Positions 1-10,739 of a stretch of DNA of 64,000 nucleotides are shown here, piece after piece. Below the pieces are notes generated by a model, which worked only from the letters and a program-made list of their open reading frames with translations, did not search any database and was not told the DNA's origin. The stretch is from Voacanga thouarsii (taxonomy: Eukaryota; Streptophyta; Magnoliopsida; Gentianales; Apocynaceae). Location: NCBI GenBank assembly GCA_026120185.1, contig JANUWF010003375.1, positions 3,662,736 to 3,726,735 on the forward strand. Reading direction: 5' to 3'. Numbering within the stretch: the first letter of the stretch is position 1; each line of letters begins with the position of its first letter. Position numbers and translations under genes: made by a program.

Positions 1-1640
1 ATATTCTAGGATATTTAGTTTTCAAATTTGCTTCCTAAAAATATTCTTCAAGGATTTTAACAACTAGACTTTCCTTTTCCCTTCCAAATCAGAGAACCAT
101 CTTCCTAAACCCTACAAAAAATTTGGCAGCCCTAGTTCTCACAGAATTTTGGCAGCTGCAAATCAAATTCTCTCAAATTCCTTCAACCTTCAAGAACACA
201 CACAATACACTAAGAACACCTACTTCTTCCTTTCACCTAATACACCTCCAAACCACTTCAAACCTTCTCTAAAATCTCTAGATCAGGCCTACTCACTGCT
301 GTGAGTCCATCAACACCATTCTTAACATCAAACTCCATTAAACAACTCGCTAGTTCGGATCAAAACCAGAAAATTGTGTGAAGGTTCAAGAACACCTTCA
401 AGGTAGGTTTGTTCTAACAACTTCATCTTCTCCAATTTTGATCTCTAGTGAAAATATACATGAATAAACATGCTAATGGTCTCTTTCTCTCTCTCATGGA
501 TGAAACTCTCTCTCTTGGCCGGATGGCTTCTTCTTCCATGGCCATGCTTCCTCTATCTTCCTTGGACGATTTTAGGCATCTAGGAGTTAAGATCCATTCT
601 AAACTCCTTCAAGGTATTCATCAACCAAGTAAGTCCCTTCAATCTTTCTTTTAAACTCTAGATTCATGTCTCTAGGATGATGATGATAGAATGTGGATTG
701 TAATAGGATTTGAGTATGTATTGTTGAGATTGAAGTATGAATATATGTATGATTGTGAAGGAGATGGGATTTATGCATGGAAGGATTATCCTAGTTGATT
801 GTTTGATGATTTGAGGTTTGATGCATGTTACCATGTCAAAAGTAGTATTTATGGTGAAGTATGCTAGAGATTGTGTCACCTTTGGTGAATAGGATTTATA
901 TTCATGTTTGATTATTGAAGCCATGATCATATTTATGCTAGTAGAGGTTAGATAATGTCTTGATAAATTTAGATCTATACTTGTACGCATGATTTGGATA
1001 ATTTGATGAATTAAAGGATTGTATATGTTCATGATTGTGAATAGCCATGGAAATATGATCATGACCTAGTTGTCCCGAAGCTAAATTTTATTTCTTCAAA
1101 TAAAATACTTAATATTATGATTTTTGGTTAGTAATTTCGAAAAAACGCTAAGAAGGATAGAATTGGATTATTATATATATTAAGGATATTTTAGTCAAAT
1201 AAATAATAGCTCTTACTAAAAATAAAATATATAGATATTATATAAAGTAATGAAACAACTAAAGCCTTTTATGGAAATAATCATAATTAGTAAAATACTT
1301 ATTATTATAAATTTAATTATTATCTTTTAATCAAAGCCTATTAAAAATTATTTATTATTTTTCAAGCAAGACTAATTAAAATTCATTTTCAACTAACTTT
1401 GGTTATCAATTATTTTCTAAAAACTAAATTATTAATAAATCATTATTTTTCCTAAAAATCACCTAACACTCTTCATCAAATAAACTCTAAATTTTCTTAG
1501 CAATATTTAAACCTTTAACTTATTAGTACTTATTTCCCAAAACAGTAATTATCTTAAATATCAAATTACCATTAGCTTATAAACCTATTTACTTGTTGTA
1601 TGGCCTTAAAGCTTAGGACACTAGGATCATGATAGTAGTA
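1..1640 (+). mobile_element. Tekay-like long LTR, first part (interrupted)
   Basis: This stretch aligns by eye with about 45123-46860 of the complete solo LTR at 43671-48043, so it is the middle part of an LTR whose first roughly 1.45 kb lies left of the window. It continues at 14105-15317 after the inserted element. No retroelement gene lies next to it, so it is probably a solo LTR, but the left edge cannot be seen. It holds a small open frame at 448-654 that has a counterpart in the other copy. Region 1080-1640 is very AT-rich and shows nothing else. Confidence 0.8.
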
Positions 1641-4600
1641 TGTAACACCCCACGACTACGTACCCTAAAAGGGTGGGGATGTTGCCCCATCCTGTAGGAC
1701 AAGGGGTCTTTAGAACGAGGTATAAAATATAAAGGTAATCTCCAAAAGGATCAACTTAGATAAATAAAGAAATATTCTTATTACATCAGGCTCAACTTGG
1801 AGCAAAACGGAATAAAACAAAATATTGTTTAGAAGCATAAGCAATAAATGTCTCCTAGAACGGATAGAGAAAATAGCAAAAGCTTCAACTATTACATGCC
1901 CCGCTGACTCAGCACAGCCTATCTCCTGAAAACATGATGTAAAACGGTGTGAGAATAAATCTCAGTAAGTCTTGTGTGTGCACATGGTGTTTTGAATAGT
2001 ACGTGTATGCAAAGTGTAAAACATTTGTAAAAATAATTTGGCAAGTCATGAACAATCTCTTTTCGCAATGAGTGTGTTTTTCTCAATGTCACACTTTGTA
2101 CAAAATAAATCCTCCACTCGGATAAAAGTCATGTCACCACACGTTGGGCTCCATGAGAACAAGTTGGCCAAGGCACCACACTTTGTGCACCTTGTCCGGA
2201 CCAGATTACCACACGTTGGGCGTTCTGATCAAAGTGAGTGTACAGCGCACCGGGTGAGATACTCCTCCATCTCTACACCCAACAAAACCATCCGGGTGTC
2301 CATGCCAGGAATATAAATAATACCTTTCAGGCATAATGCTAGCTCGGACTAGCCTGACCAACCAACACTATCGCCTTTTCAAGCAGAGTTTATCTTCTGG
2401 AGTTGGCCTCCTGCCTGAAGACTTACGCTAGCCCTCCAAGACTAGTATTGTTAGCCTACCCTTGTTGAGTACTCAACGAACATATCCGTCAATTCCTGAT
2501 TCAAAATATTTCCAAACCTTGGCTTTGTAAAACGTCGTTTTCTTCCTAAAAACCGTTAGTTTGACAAAACCGTTTAAAGAATAAATATCTACGTTTACAA
2601 CCCAGGCAAACACAATTTAACAATAGCTTTACAAAGCTTCACAACATTGACTCGCCATCACAACTTTTAACAAAACAGTTTATAAAAGGACTTACCATCA
2701 CAACATTTAATAAAAGAGTTTATGCAAGGACTTACTTGATATACCTCAGATAAATGCAATAAATTCACAGCTGGCTTTCCTCAATTATCCCCCTGATCTA
2801 AACCATATAATATCATGATCAGGATCTCAGTTAATTCAAACATGCTCTAATCCCATTTATTTTCATAACAATTCGCAATCTCTAATTTAATTCCACGTAA
2901 ACTATTCAATTCCCAAAGATCAAATACTACGACCACATGTTTATCTCGCTAATAAACACCATTACACTTTACTTTCGACATCAATGGAGGGTATTCCCTT
3001 ACCTTGCAACTACCGGGTAATGAGGTTTCGATGCTCCTATGGTGATTGTCCCGAGTTCGCTTGAGAAGAAGAGAGAAGCTACCTCCTTTGCTTCACTTGA
3101 CCGAAAATAAAGGAGGAAGAGGAAATCAGCCTCTATAGGGCATGATTTAAGGGTAGAAGAAAGAGAAAAGAATCATTAGATAAAACGGCATCAAGAGGTT
3201 GAAAGTATTTGTGCTTACCTTAAGGTGTGTTCGATTTTTGCTTGGAACAGCTCTTGTATTTTCGAAAATTTGCAGAGAGAAGTTGCTGAAATTTTCGTGT
3301 AGAATGGAGAGGGTAAATGGTGGTTATGATTTAAAGTTGGAGAAGATTGGTTTAGGGTTAGATGGTGATGTTTAGAAAGACTCCTAATGGCTTTAGGTTT
3401 CTTGGACAGCAAAGGCGGAATTTCCAGCTTGCGCACGCCTCCTTGCTGCCGATTTTAGGGGAGTTTTATGGAAGGAAAAATTCTGCAATTTGATCCTCTA
3501 TACTGGCTGAAATACTGCTCAAAGGAAGGGCTAAATGTGTTCAGAATTTTGTGCCAAACAAGGAAGAGTTTGAGTGAGTTTTGATGATTGAAAAATCCTG
3601 TGCAAGTGCTGTGAAAATTCTGTGCAAGTGTAGCAAGTTTTGGACTGGTTTCGCTGCTATAATTCTACCGAAATTTCCAGAGGAAAATCGAGGGTTTTGG
3701 GCGCTAAAAATAGCTTGTTCAGCTGGGGTTTTTTAGTGAAGGATGTGTGCAGAATTTCGGTTGAAGTAGGAACAAAAAGCTGGCCGAAAATCCTGCACAA
3801 AGCTGTCCGAATTTTAGTGTTTTTGTGTGAATAAAATTCTGGTTTTGTGCAGCTAAGGTAGTTGAATTGTTAAGGAGTGTTCTAGATGGTTTGAGCTAGG
3901 ATTTTCAGAGTTGGATTGTTGCTAAAGATGGCTGGAATTTCGTACAGCTTATGTAGATACAAAGCTGCCGAAATTTAGCTAGGAAAAGGAAGAAATCCTA
4001 GTTGAATTTGGATTGAAATAAAATCTGATTTTATCAAGGATTTGGATAGGATTTCCTCTAGTCCTAGAAGAGTTTGGATTGAGCTAAAGGTGCTCCAAGG
4101 TGGCGGACAAAATCTGGAAAAATTTCCAGAATTTTTCCAGCTTAAGGTTTTCGCAAATTCAAGGGAATAAAAGCTAAAAATAAAACAAATTTCATCCTTA
4201 GCTAAAATCCTTGAACTTAGGAGTTAAATATAGAGTCTTATTCCTATGGAAGTGGTGTTTAAACCCAAAGAAAATATCTAAGACTTTAGTTAAAATATTT
4301 CTCTAAAACAATTAAATAAATACAAGGATTATGGCTAGAATTCTTGAAGAGGTAAAATAAGATTTTTCCCTAATATATTCCCTAACTCTAATATTCATCA
4401 AGAAGAGTTTTATACCACTTGAAATTCTTCAAAGTGGCTCCTAGCTAGGTTTTTTCGAAAATCCTAAGGAACACAAGCTGAAAATTAAAGGCGAACTTTA
4501 TTCACATCCAAGTCCTTGAATTTAGAAAATAAATATAGAGACTTATTTCCTTGGAGTAAAAATACTAAAATTTCTCTAGGATAGCTAGATTCTTTTTCGG

Positions 4601-4976
4601 CCAAGATAAGAAACGGTCTAAAGAAAAGAATTTCAAGAAGAGAAACTTACTTCACAAAAGGTAGGATTCGAACTCGGGTCACCAAAGGAAATCACCAACC
4701 TCCCCGCTATTCCAAAATAACTCCAATGCTAATTTTTCTACACGAAGTTCTTACCACCCCAATACTCATCCTTCCAAATCTTCGACCAAACCTCCCTTAA
4801 CCAAATCTTTAACAACACAACTATTTCACGTCAATTAATTCAAATGCAAGAGTAACGGAAAAATTCACATGCATCCATGCAAATAAAATTATTCTAGCTA
4901 CCACATAAAATGCAAGATGCTATGCAATGCATGACTTTTTCCCATAGTTAAAGGTGGTTTTGGGCAGGGTATTACA
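1641..4976 (-). repeat. 3' LTR of the Tekay-like element
   Basis: On the + strand it runs from TGTAACACCCC to GGTATTACA; on the coding strand it begins TGTAATACCC and ends GTTACA. It is nearly identical to 10740-14099 by eye (roughly 97 per cent; about 24 bp near 12910-12935 are missing here). At more than 3.3 kb it is long for a plant LTR. Open frames inside it (for example 2038-2316 +, 3215-3436 -) occur in both copies but look like chance frames. Confidence 0.92.
4661..4720 (-). other. tRNA-like A-box/B-box module in the 3' LTR
   Basis: On the minus strand a B-box match GAGTTCGAATCC (4664-4675) follows an A-box-like TAGCGGGGAGGTTGG (about 4696-4710), and a TTTT run (4656-4659) follows within ten bases. 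These are the internal promoter and terminator elements of RNA polymerase III genes. The B box lies about 305 bp from the LTR 5' end. Two other diverged LTRs of this lineage carry a similar module at almost the same offset. It is not a folded, functional tRNA gene as far as I can see. Confidence 0.55.
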
Positions 4977-4990
4977 TCCCCTCCCCCTTA
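4977..4990 (-). other. Polypurine tract of the Tekay-like element
   Basis: The minus strand reads a purine run AAGGGGGAGGGGA directly against the TG of the 3' LTR, as expected for the plus-strand primer of reverse transcription. Confidence 0.85.
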
Positions 4991-5010
4991 AGAGAATTTC
5001 GTTCCGAAAT

Positions 5011-5487
5011 TCAGATTTCATACCCTTCGAGTATACCGGGATACTTTCGTCTTAACCATTCCTCCGTTTCTCACGTTGCATCCTGTGCTCCATGATGATC
5101 CCAAAGTATCTTCACCATGGGTATCTGGTTGTTTCGGAGCGTCTTGATACTCCGCTCCAAGATCTTGATGGGTCTCTCCACAAAACTCAGATTGGGTTGC
5201 AACTCCAATGGTTCCTCATTGAGTATATGACTCGGATCGGGATTGTACCTTTTCAACTGAGAGATATGGAATACGTCATGCATCCCGGTTAGGCCATCAG
5301 GTAGGTCCAGTTGGTAGGCAACCGGTCCAATTTTCTCCAATATCGGGAATGGTCCCAAACACCTAGGACTCAACTTCCCTCCCCTCGGATGTTTCAGGAT
5401 TCCTCTACCAGGAGTCAACTTCAAGAATGCACGGTCACCTACTTGGAACTCCAATTCCCTCCTCCTAGTGTCTGCATAACTTTTCTG
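5011..5487 (-). pseudogene. Integrase C-terminus with chromodomain-like tail
   Basis: The minus-strand frame from 5454 begins with EFQVGDRAFLKLTP, the conserved linker after the gypsy integrase core. It continues through LGPFPILEKIG, HVFHISQLKRY and VKILWDHHGAQDAT, the usual end of chromovirus integrases where a chromodomain-like fold sits. A TGA interrupts right after DAT where Trp is expected; the frame then resumes (ETEEWLRR) to a natural stop at 5011-5013, 20 bp before the PPT. The tail would help target insertion to chromatin. Upstream the frame is broken by the 40-bp duplication. Confidence 0.8.
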
Positions 5488-5567
5488 TCTGCTTTATGCT
5501 GCCCTTAGCCTTTCCCGAATTAACTTATCTGCTTTATGCTGCCCTTAGCCTTTCCCGAATTAACTTA
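5488..5567. repeat. 40-bp tandem duplication inside pol
   Basis: Positions 5488-5527 are repeated exactly at 5528-5567. Forty is not a multiple of three, so the duplication shifts the integrase frame between the catalytic core and the C-terminal part. Replication slippage is the simplest origin. Confidence 0.95.
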
Positions 5568-5650
5568 ATCTTGCCGGTCATCTCCTGAATGCATACTTCA
5601 CCAGTCTTTTTAACGTTCCCTTCTTCTGTCCATCCCAAGTATATCGGTAT

Positions 5651-6404
5651 CTAGCATTTTCGCCCATATAGTGCTTTGTACGGCGCCATTCCGATCGACG
5701 CCTGATAGCTGTTGTTATATGCTAACTCTGCATGTGGTAAAGACTCAATCCACATGTCTCCAAAGTCCAAGATACATGCTCGAAGCATGTCTTCCAGTAT
5801 CTGAATGACTCTTTCGGATTGACCGTCTGTTTGCGGATGAGCAGAGGTGCTGAATTTCAGGGTCGTGCCCAAGGACTCCTAGAACTTACCCCAGAACCTT
5901 GAAGTGAATCTAGGGTCCCTATCCGACACAATGCTCGACGGTACACCATGCAACCTTACAATTTCTCGGGTATATGTCTGAGCCAACTTTTCCATTGAGT
6001 CATTTACGTTTACCGGTATGAAATGCGTTGTCTTGGTCAATCGGTCCACTACCACCCAGATCACATCTTTGTGTGACTTGGTCATCGGAAGGCCAGTCAC
6101 AAAGTCCATGGTCACCTCTTCCCATTTCCATTCGGGAATCGGTAACGGTTGCAGTAAACCTGCAGACTTCCTATGCTCCATCTTAACCTTCTGGCATGTC
6201 AGACAGGTTGACACATGCTGAACTACAACCCTCTTCATTCCAGCCCACCAATATTTCCTCTTCAAGTCTTGGTACATCTTTACCTCCCCAGGGTGTATGG
6301 TGTATTTGCTCTTGTGTGCTTCGTCCAGTATCCTCTTCCTTAAGTCTTGGATGTCTGGAACACAAATCCGGTCCCGAAAGTATAATACCCCTTTCTCATC
6401 GGTT
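5651..6404 (-). pseudogene. Integrase, zinc finger and catalytic core
   Basis: The minus-strand frame shows the HHCC zinc finger (H-K-S-K-Y-T-I-H, then CLTCQK) and the DDE core: Asp in [10 protein letters not shown], Asp in SDRDPRF and Glu in GQSERVIQ. The protein would insert the cDNA copy into the chromosome. All three acidic residues are present. The frame is bounded upstream by a TGA near 6404 and cut by a TAG at about 5880 between WGKF and ESLG, where Gln is usual; a further TAG follows YGRKC. The core is therefore in two open pieces (5879-6277 and 5651-5872). Confidence 0.9.
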
Positions 6405-6568
6405 CAGAAATCGCCTCCTCCTCTCGCGATCTCTTTCTCCCTAAAAGATTGAAATTCTGTAGTGCCCTGTTGACCTAATACAATTTCCTAGTCCAGATCG
6501 GGTTTCAGGGTCAGGTTGCTCACGCAGATCTTCCCCTTTTGCACTTGCGCCTCTTTCTCCAGGATATC

Positions 6569-8116
6569 CTAGACTGCCAACACCTCCTGTATTCTCAAGT
6601 GTGCCATTTTCACCTTTCGATTTAGAGCATCTGCTACCACATTTGCTTTACCTGGGTGATAGTTAATGGGGCACTTATATTCTTCCAAGAACTCCATCCA
6701 CCTACGCTGCCGGAGATTCAAGTCCTTTTGCGTAAAGATATATTTCAAACTCCTATGGTCTGTGAAAACCTCGTATTGTGCACCGTACAAGTAATGTCGC
6801 CATTTTTTCAAGGCGAACACTATAGCTGCTAGCTCTAGGTCATGCGTGGGATAATTAACTTCGTGTGACTTTAGCTTTCTAGATGCATAGGCTATGACTT
6901 TCCCTTCCTGCATCAGCACAGCTCCTAGTCCTTCCTTGGATGCATCTGTATAGAGTGCATAGGGCTTATCAGCCTCGGGCAGGCTTAGTATGGGTGCTGA
7001 AATCAACCTCCTCTTAAGTTCTTGGAAGCACTTCTCGCACTTCTCACTCCAAGCAAAAACGACATCCCTCTTCAACAGTCTTTTCATTGGTGAAGCTAAA
7101 GTAGAGAAGTTTTTAATGAAACGCTGATAGTACCCGGCCAACCCAAGGAAACTTCGTATCTCGGTAATGTTCTCCGGTTGTTTCCAATTAGCTATGGCTT
7201 CTACCTTAGCAAGGTCCACCTTGATCCCCTCCTTGGATATCACGTGACCAAGGAAAGTTACTGAGCTCAGCCAAAACTCACACTTACTGAACTTAGCGTA
7301 AAGCTTGAATTCCCTCAGCTTCTCTAGGACCAACTTTAAGTGCTCCGCATGGTCCTCCGGATTTTTGGAGTAGATCAAAATGTCATCAATGAATATAACC
7401 ACGAACTTGTCCAAGTATGGTTTGAAAATGCGATGCATCAAATCCATGAATACTGCCGGTGCGTTGGTTACATCGAACAGCATTACTACAAATTCGTAAT
7501 GGCCATACCGCGTGTTGAATGCAGTCTTAGGAATGTCTTCTTCTTTGATCCTCACCTGATAGTATCCTTGCCGTAGGTCCAATTTCGAGAAACAAGCAAC
7601 GCCTTGAAGTTGATCAAACAGCTCATCGATCAAGGGTAGAGGGTATTTATTCTTGATCGTTAGATTGTTCAGTCCCCGATAATCGATACATAGCCTCAGG
7701 GTTCCATCTTTCTTCTTGACAAACAACACCGGGGCTCCCCACGGTGACGTACTCGGCCGAATGTAGCCTTGCCTTAGCAATTCTTCCAATTGCTCTTTTA
7801 ACTCCTTCAACTCTGTCGGTGCCATCCGGTAGGGGGTTCTGGATACCGGTTCTGCTCCGGAAATCAGATCCACGATGAACTCAACTTCCTGTTCAGGGGG
7901 TAGGGAAGTGAGCTCCGTAGGGAACACATCCGAAAAGTCTTTCACCACCTCCGTACTTTCCAAGGTACACTGGCCATTTGGTTTGTTTAGGAGATATGCC
8001 AAGTATCCCGCACATCCTTTCTTAAGCAACTTCCGGGCTTTAGCTCCAGCAATAAGAAATTTCAATTCCTTCGTTCGCTTGCCATTGAATTCAATTACAT
8101 CCCGTCCAGGTCTCAC
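6569..8116 (-). pseudogene. Reverse transcriptase and RNase H of the Tekay-like pol
   Basis: The longest open frame in the window, 515 codons. The RT fingers and palm lie at residues about 85-285, with LDLRQGY at 179-185 and the catalytic FIDD at 242-245. The connection follows, then RNase H at about 385-500 with Asp391, Glu428, Asp453 and Asp496 in place. It would copy element RNA into DNA in virus-like particles. The usual MPFGLTNAP motif reads MLFDVTNAP, a change likely to harm activity. The frame is only part of a polyprotein: an in-frame TAG precedes residue 1 (Gln expected) and another TAG ends it before the integrase, so the GTG-like first codon is not a real start. Confidence 0.93.
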
Positions 8117-8747
8117 AAACTACACCGTCTTAGTCTTGTAGTCCACACGAGCTCCGTGCTTCGACAACCAGTCCATGCCCAAGATCAAGTCATAACCGTC
8201 CATGGCCAGGATTATAAGGTCGGCCTCCAAATCTCCTTCCCAACCTCAACTCCACAACTTCCCATTTTCTTGCCTGCTTCCACCACCTTTCCCAAGGGGG
8301 AACTAACTACTAGGGTATAAGGTAGCTCATTTCCTTCCCAACCCAGACGTGAAGCACATACTTTACTTACATAAGAGTGTGTAGATCCTGGATCTATCAG
8401 AATATTAACAAGACAACCTTGGGTAGAAAGGTTACCTTCGATTACGGCGGCGTCCGCTCCGACTTCCTCTCGGCTCAGGGCAAAAACTTTGGCATTCACC
8501 TGGGGCTTCAGGCCTCCCGCTCCGGCTGGTCCAGTAGCGGCACCTCTATTGCCTCCCATTGGCTGGGTCGGCGTGGTCTGCTCAGTCCTTAAGGGTTTGG
8601 GGCAGACGTTCCTCAGATGTCCTGGGTCTCCGCAGTTGAAACACCTTCTCACACCCCCACTACCCCAGCAAATTTCTCTCAGTGTGGCCTCGCTTCCCAC
8701 ACAGTCAGCAGTTCAGGCTGCCTTGCATCGATCCGGCTACAGGCACT
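8117..8747 (-). pseudogene. Zinc knuckle and aspartic protease
   Basis: The open piece 8212-8700 has a CCHC zinc knuckle (CFNCGDPGHLRNVC, residues 20-33) for RNA binding and the protease active-site block LIDPGSTHSYV (Asp at residue 103). Asp-Pro-Gly in place of Asp-Ser-Gly is, from memory, common in plant gypsy proteases. Near 8222 the frame shifts: the conserved protease end (EADLI, then LGMDWLS) lies in another frame down to the TAG at about 8127. Upstream, between 8700 and 8747, the frame also changes, so protease, gag and RT are all disconnected here. Confidence 0.85.
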
Positions 8748-9646
8748 CAGGGCTGCTTACCTCGATTTCCCCATGGCATAGAACCTGCAGGTCGCTTATT
8801 GCCTGAAGGCCTCATAGGTGGTCGACTTGGTTGGAAGGGTCGGTTCATCGGTCGGTGCCGATCTTCGTTCTCCGTCCGAGACGCTGCGTCCACAGCAGCA
8901 GTGTACGACGTTGGCGGGGATGGAGCCAACGCCCTCCTCAAATCTGGCCTTAGCCCTTTCACGAATTGCCAGGTGCACTTCTGCTCCGTATCTACCAAGC
9001 ACTTGCAGTACTTGGACAACTGCATGAATCAGGCTGCATATTGGGCCACAGTCATGCCTCCCTGCCTGAGGGTCTGGAATTCATCCTCCCTCTTCTCAGC
9101 TACCCATCGAGGAATGCACTCAGCCCGGAAAGCCTCCGTAAAATCATCCCAGGTCTACTCCTACTCCTCCTTGTCCCAATCACCCCGTACTCGCTGCCAC
9201 CAAGCCCGAGATGGTCCCCTTAGTCGAAAAGCAGCAAACTTTACCATCCTTTCTTCCGAGTACTACAGAGTAGCGAAAATGTCCTCCATCTGCTCAATCC
9301 ATTGCTCGGCTTTCTCATCCTGTTCCATCTCCCCCTGGAATGTGGGAGGCTGGAACTTCAGGAAACGCTCCAAAGCCTCATCCTCTCCCCGCGGTGGTTT
9401 CCTGGCCACGTTGTCCACTTTTTCGGTCAAGTTCTGTAGAATCGAGGCCATTTTGTCAAAAGCCTGACCCATGGTCACATCCCGTGACCTCTCCGAAGCC
9501 ATCTCATGCTCTCCTGGCAGGTGCTCTTCCACATCGGGGGTGGAACGATGCATCTGCTCAAACTCTGGGGTGGAGGATGCACTCTCCTGCACCGTTCTGC
9601 TATGCACCACTGTTCGGCATCTTGGTGCCATCTTAATCATATTCAC
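8747..9646 (-). pseudogene. gag capsid region
   Basis: Starting at an ATG near 9646 (or MAPR at about 9631), the frame contains RFLKFQPPTFQG and EQWIEQMEDIF, the start of the retrotransposon gag capsid domain. It continues past a TAG into ERMVKFAAFRLRG and RAWWQRV, then FMQLSKYC and VKGLRPDLRR, and ends in a basic Pro/Arg-rich stretch. In-frame stops occur near 9262, at two closely spaced TAGs near 9160-9170, and at a TGA near 9028. They fit CAG-to-TAG or CGA-to-TGA changes. Capsid function is lost in this copy. Confidence 0.88.
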
Positions 9647-10090
9647 TCAGGGTCAGATAGTTATTAAAGGGAAAAAGAATATGCTTAGGTGCATGATCAG
9701 TTGATAGTAATGTACTCATCTAAAAGAGAATGTGATGATAACGTGCAGAGATAAATTAAGTAATAAATGAAACTCATGCTTGTCATATAAACCATTCTTT
9801 GCAAAACAGAAGGGGTCATCTCATACGATACCCTTTTATTTAAAATGATTAATAGGCCCTATGAGCCATATGCTCCCTTAAGAAAAAGATAAACAAACAA
9901 AAGTATGCAAATTCCAAAGAAAGAAGGAGTAAAAGTTGATGGTCTTCTATGTTCGACTCTCCTTAGTTTCAACAGAAGTATCGGAGTCGTCAGAGGCCGG
10001 TTCCACCAGCCACCCCACAGAACTATCGGGTCTCCCTACGTAGTTCCTCGCGAAACCAACGCTCCCACTTGGCTGCCCTGACTCACCCTC
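9647..10090 (-). other. Spacer between the extra ORF and gag
   Basis: This 444-bp stretch has no open frame I can support. It separates the acidic ORF from gag on the coding strand and could be leader or intron sequence. Confidence 0.5.
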
Positions 10091-10639
10091 TCAGCATCTC
10101 TTGGCTCTCATGGCCATCTCATCGAGCTCGTCCAATGCTAATCTAACTATACCCTTAGGCGCAGGCCTCTCACTCCCGAAGTCAAATGGATCAACCAACC
10201 CCTTTCTCCTTAGCATGGCATCTACACCCAGTCCATATCGGAGTCCACACCCCTTAGGACTCCCTTCTAGCTTCCTCTTTCCCTTATCTACCCCTCCTAG
10301 AGCTGACTGCCTACTGTCTCTCTCTCCCGGGACAACCTCCATTACCTCCTCATCCTCTCTTTCTACCCCAACCATCTCTCCCTCGTTCTCATCATCTCCC
10401 TCATTCCCTAGCTCATCTACGTCTCCCCCACTCAACTCCGTCATCTCCTCATCTTCCTCATCTTCCCCTAGGCTCTCCTCGACCTCGATCTCCGTCTCAA
10501 CCACCGGGTCGTCCAACACTGACGGCTCACGCTCTCTCTCTGAATTAGACGCAGGTGAGTTAGCTACGGGTAGTGGGACAGGTGGATTCCCGTAGCCAGC
10601 GGGCCAGTCTCTGACAGCCGATACAACTCTTTTGACCAT
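10091..10639 (-). CDS. Extra acidic ORF between PBS and gag, unknown function
   Basis: An intact 182-codon frame on the coding strand of the element, starting 82 bp downstream of the PBS and ending about 445 bp before gag. I do not recognise a domain. It opens with a basic-aromatic segment (MVKRVVSAVRDWPAGYGNPP). The middle (about residues 38-105) is strongly acidic and disordered, rich in Glu, Asp, Gly and Val. The end is more basic (DKGKRKLEGS) with a helix-like IVRLALDELDEMAMRAKR. Every neighbouring frame of the element is broken while this one is open. The opposite-strand frame 10101-10595 is Ser/Pro low-complexity and looks like its shadow. It could be an accessory protein or part of a captured host gene. 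Confidence 0.55.
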   Translation of the reverse strand: MVKRVVSAVRDWPAGYGNPPVPLPVANSPASNSEREREPSVLDDPVVETEIEVEESLGEDEEDEEMTELSGGDVDELGNEGDDENEGEMVGVEREDEEVMEVVPGERDSRQSALGGVDKGKRKLEGSPKGCGLRYGLGVDAMLRRKGLVDPFDFGSERPAPKGIVRLALDELDEMAMRAKRC

Positions 10640-10720
10640 CCAATAGGCAAAAGACAGGAATTAGAACCAGTTCAAAATACTTAAGGAAATAGAACCCCAT
10701 AAGTCAAGTAATTGCCTAAA

Positions 10721-10737
10721 CCATGTCTCTAATACCA
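10721..10737 (-). other. Primer binding site, initiator-Met tRNA type
   Basis: Two bases inside the 5' LTR the minus strand reads TGGTATTAGAGACATGG, close to the plant initiator-Met tRNA 3' end complement (TGGTATCAGAGC). The deviations include C-to-T and C-to-A changes. It fixes the direction of the element. Confidence 0.85.
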
Positions 10738-10739
10738 CT

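Noticed and set aside
10101..10595. 164-codon Ser/Pro/Thr-rich frame on the + strand
   Set aside because: It is the opposite strand of the acidic ORF 10091-10639; composition mirrors it and it is antisense to the element.
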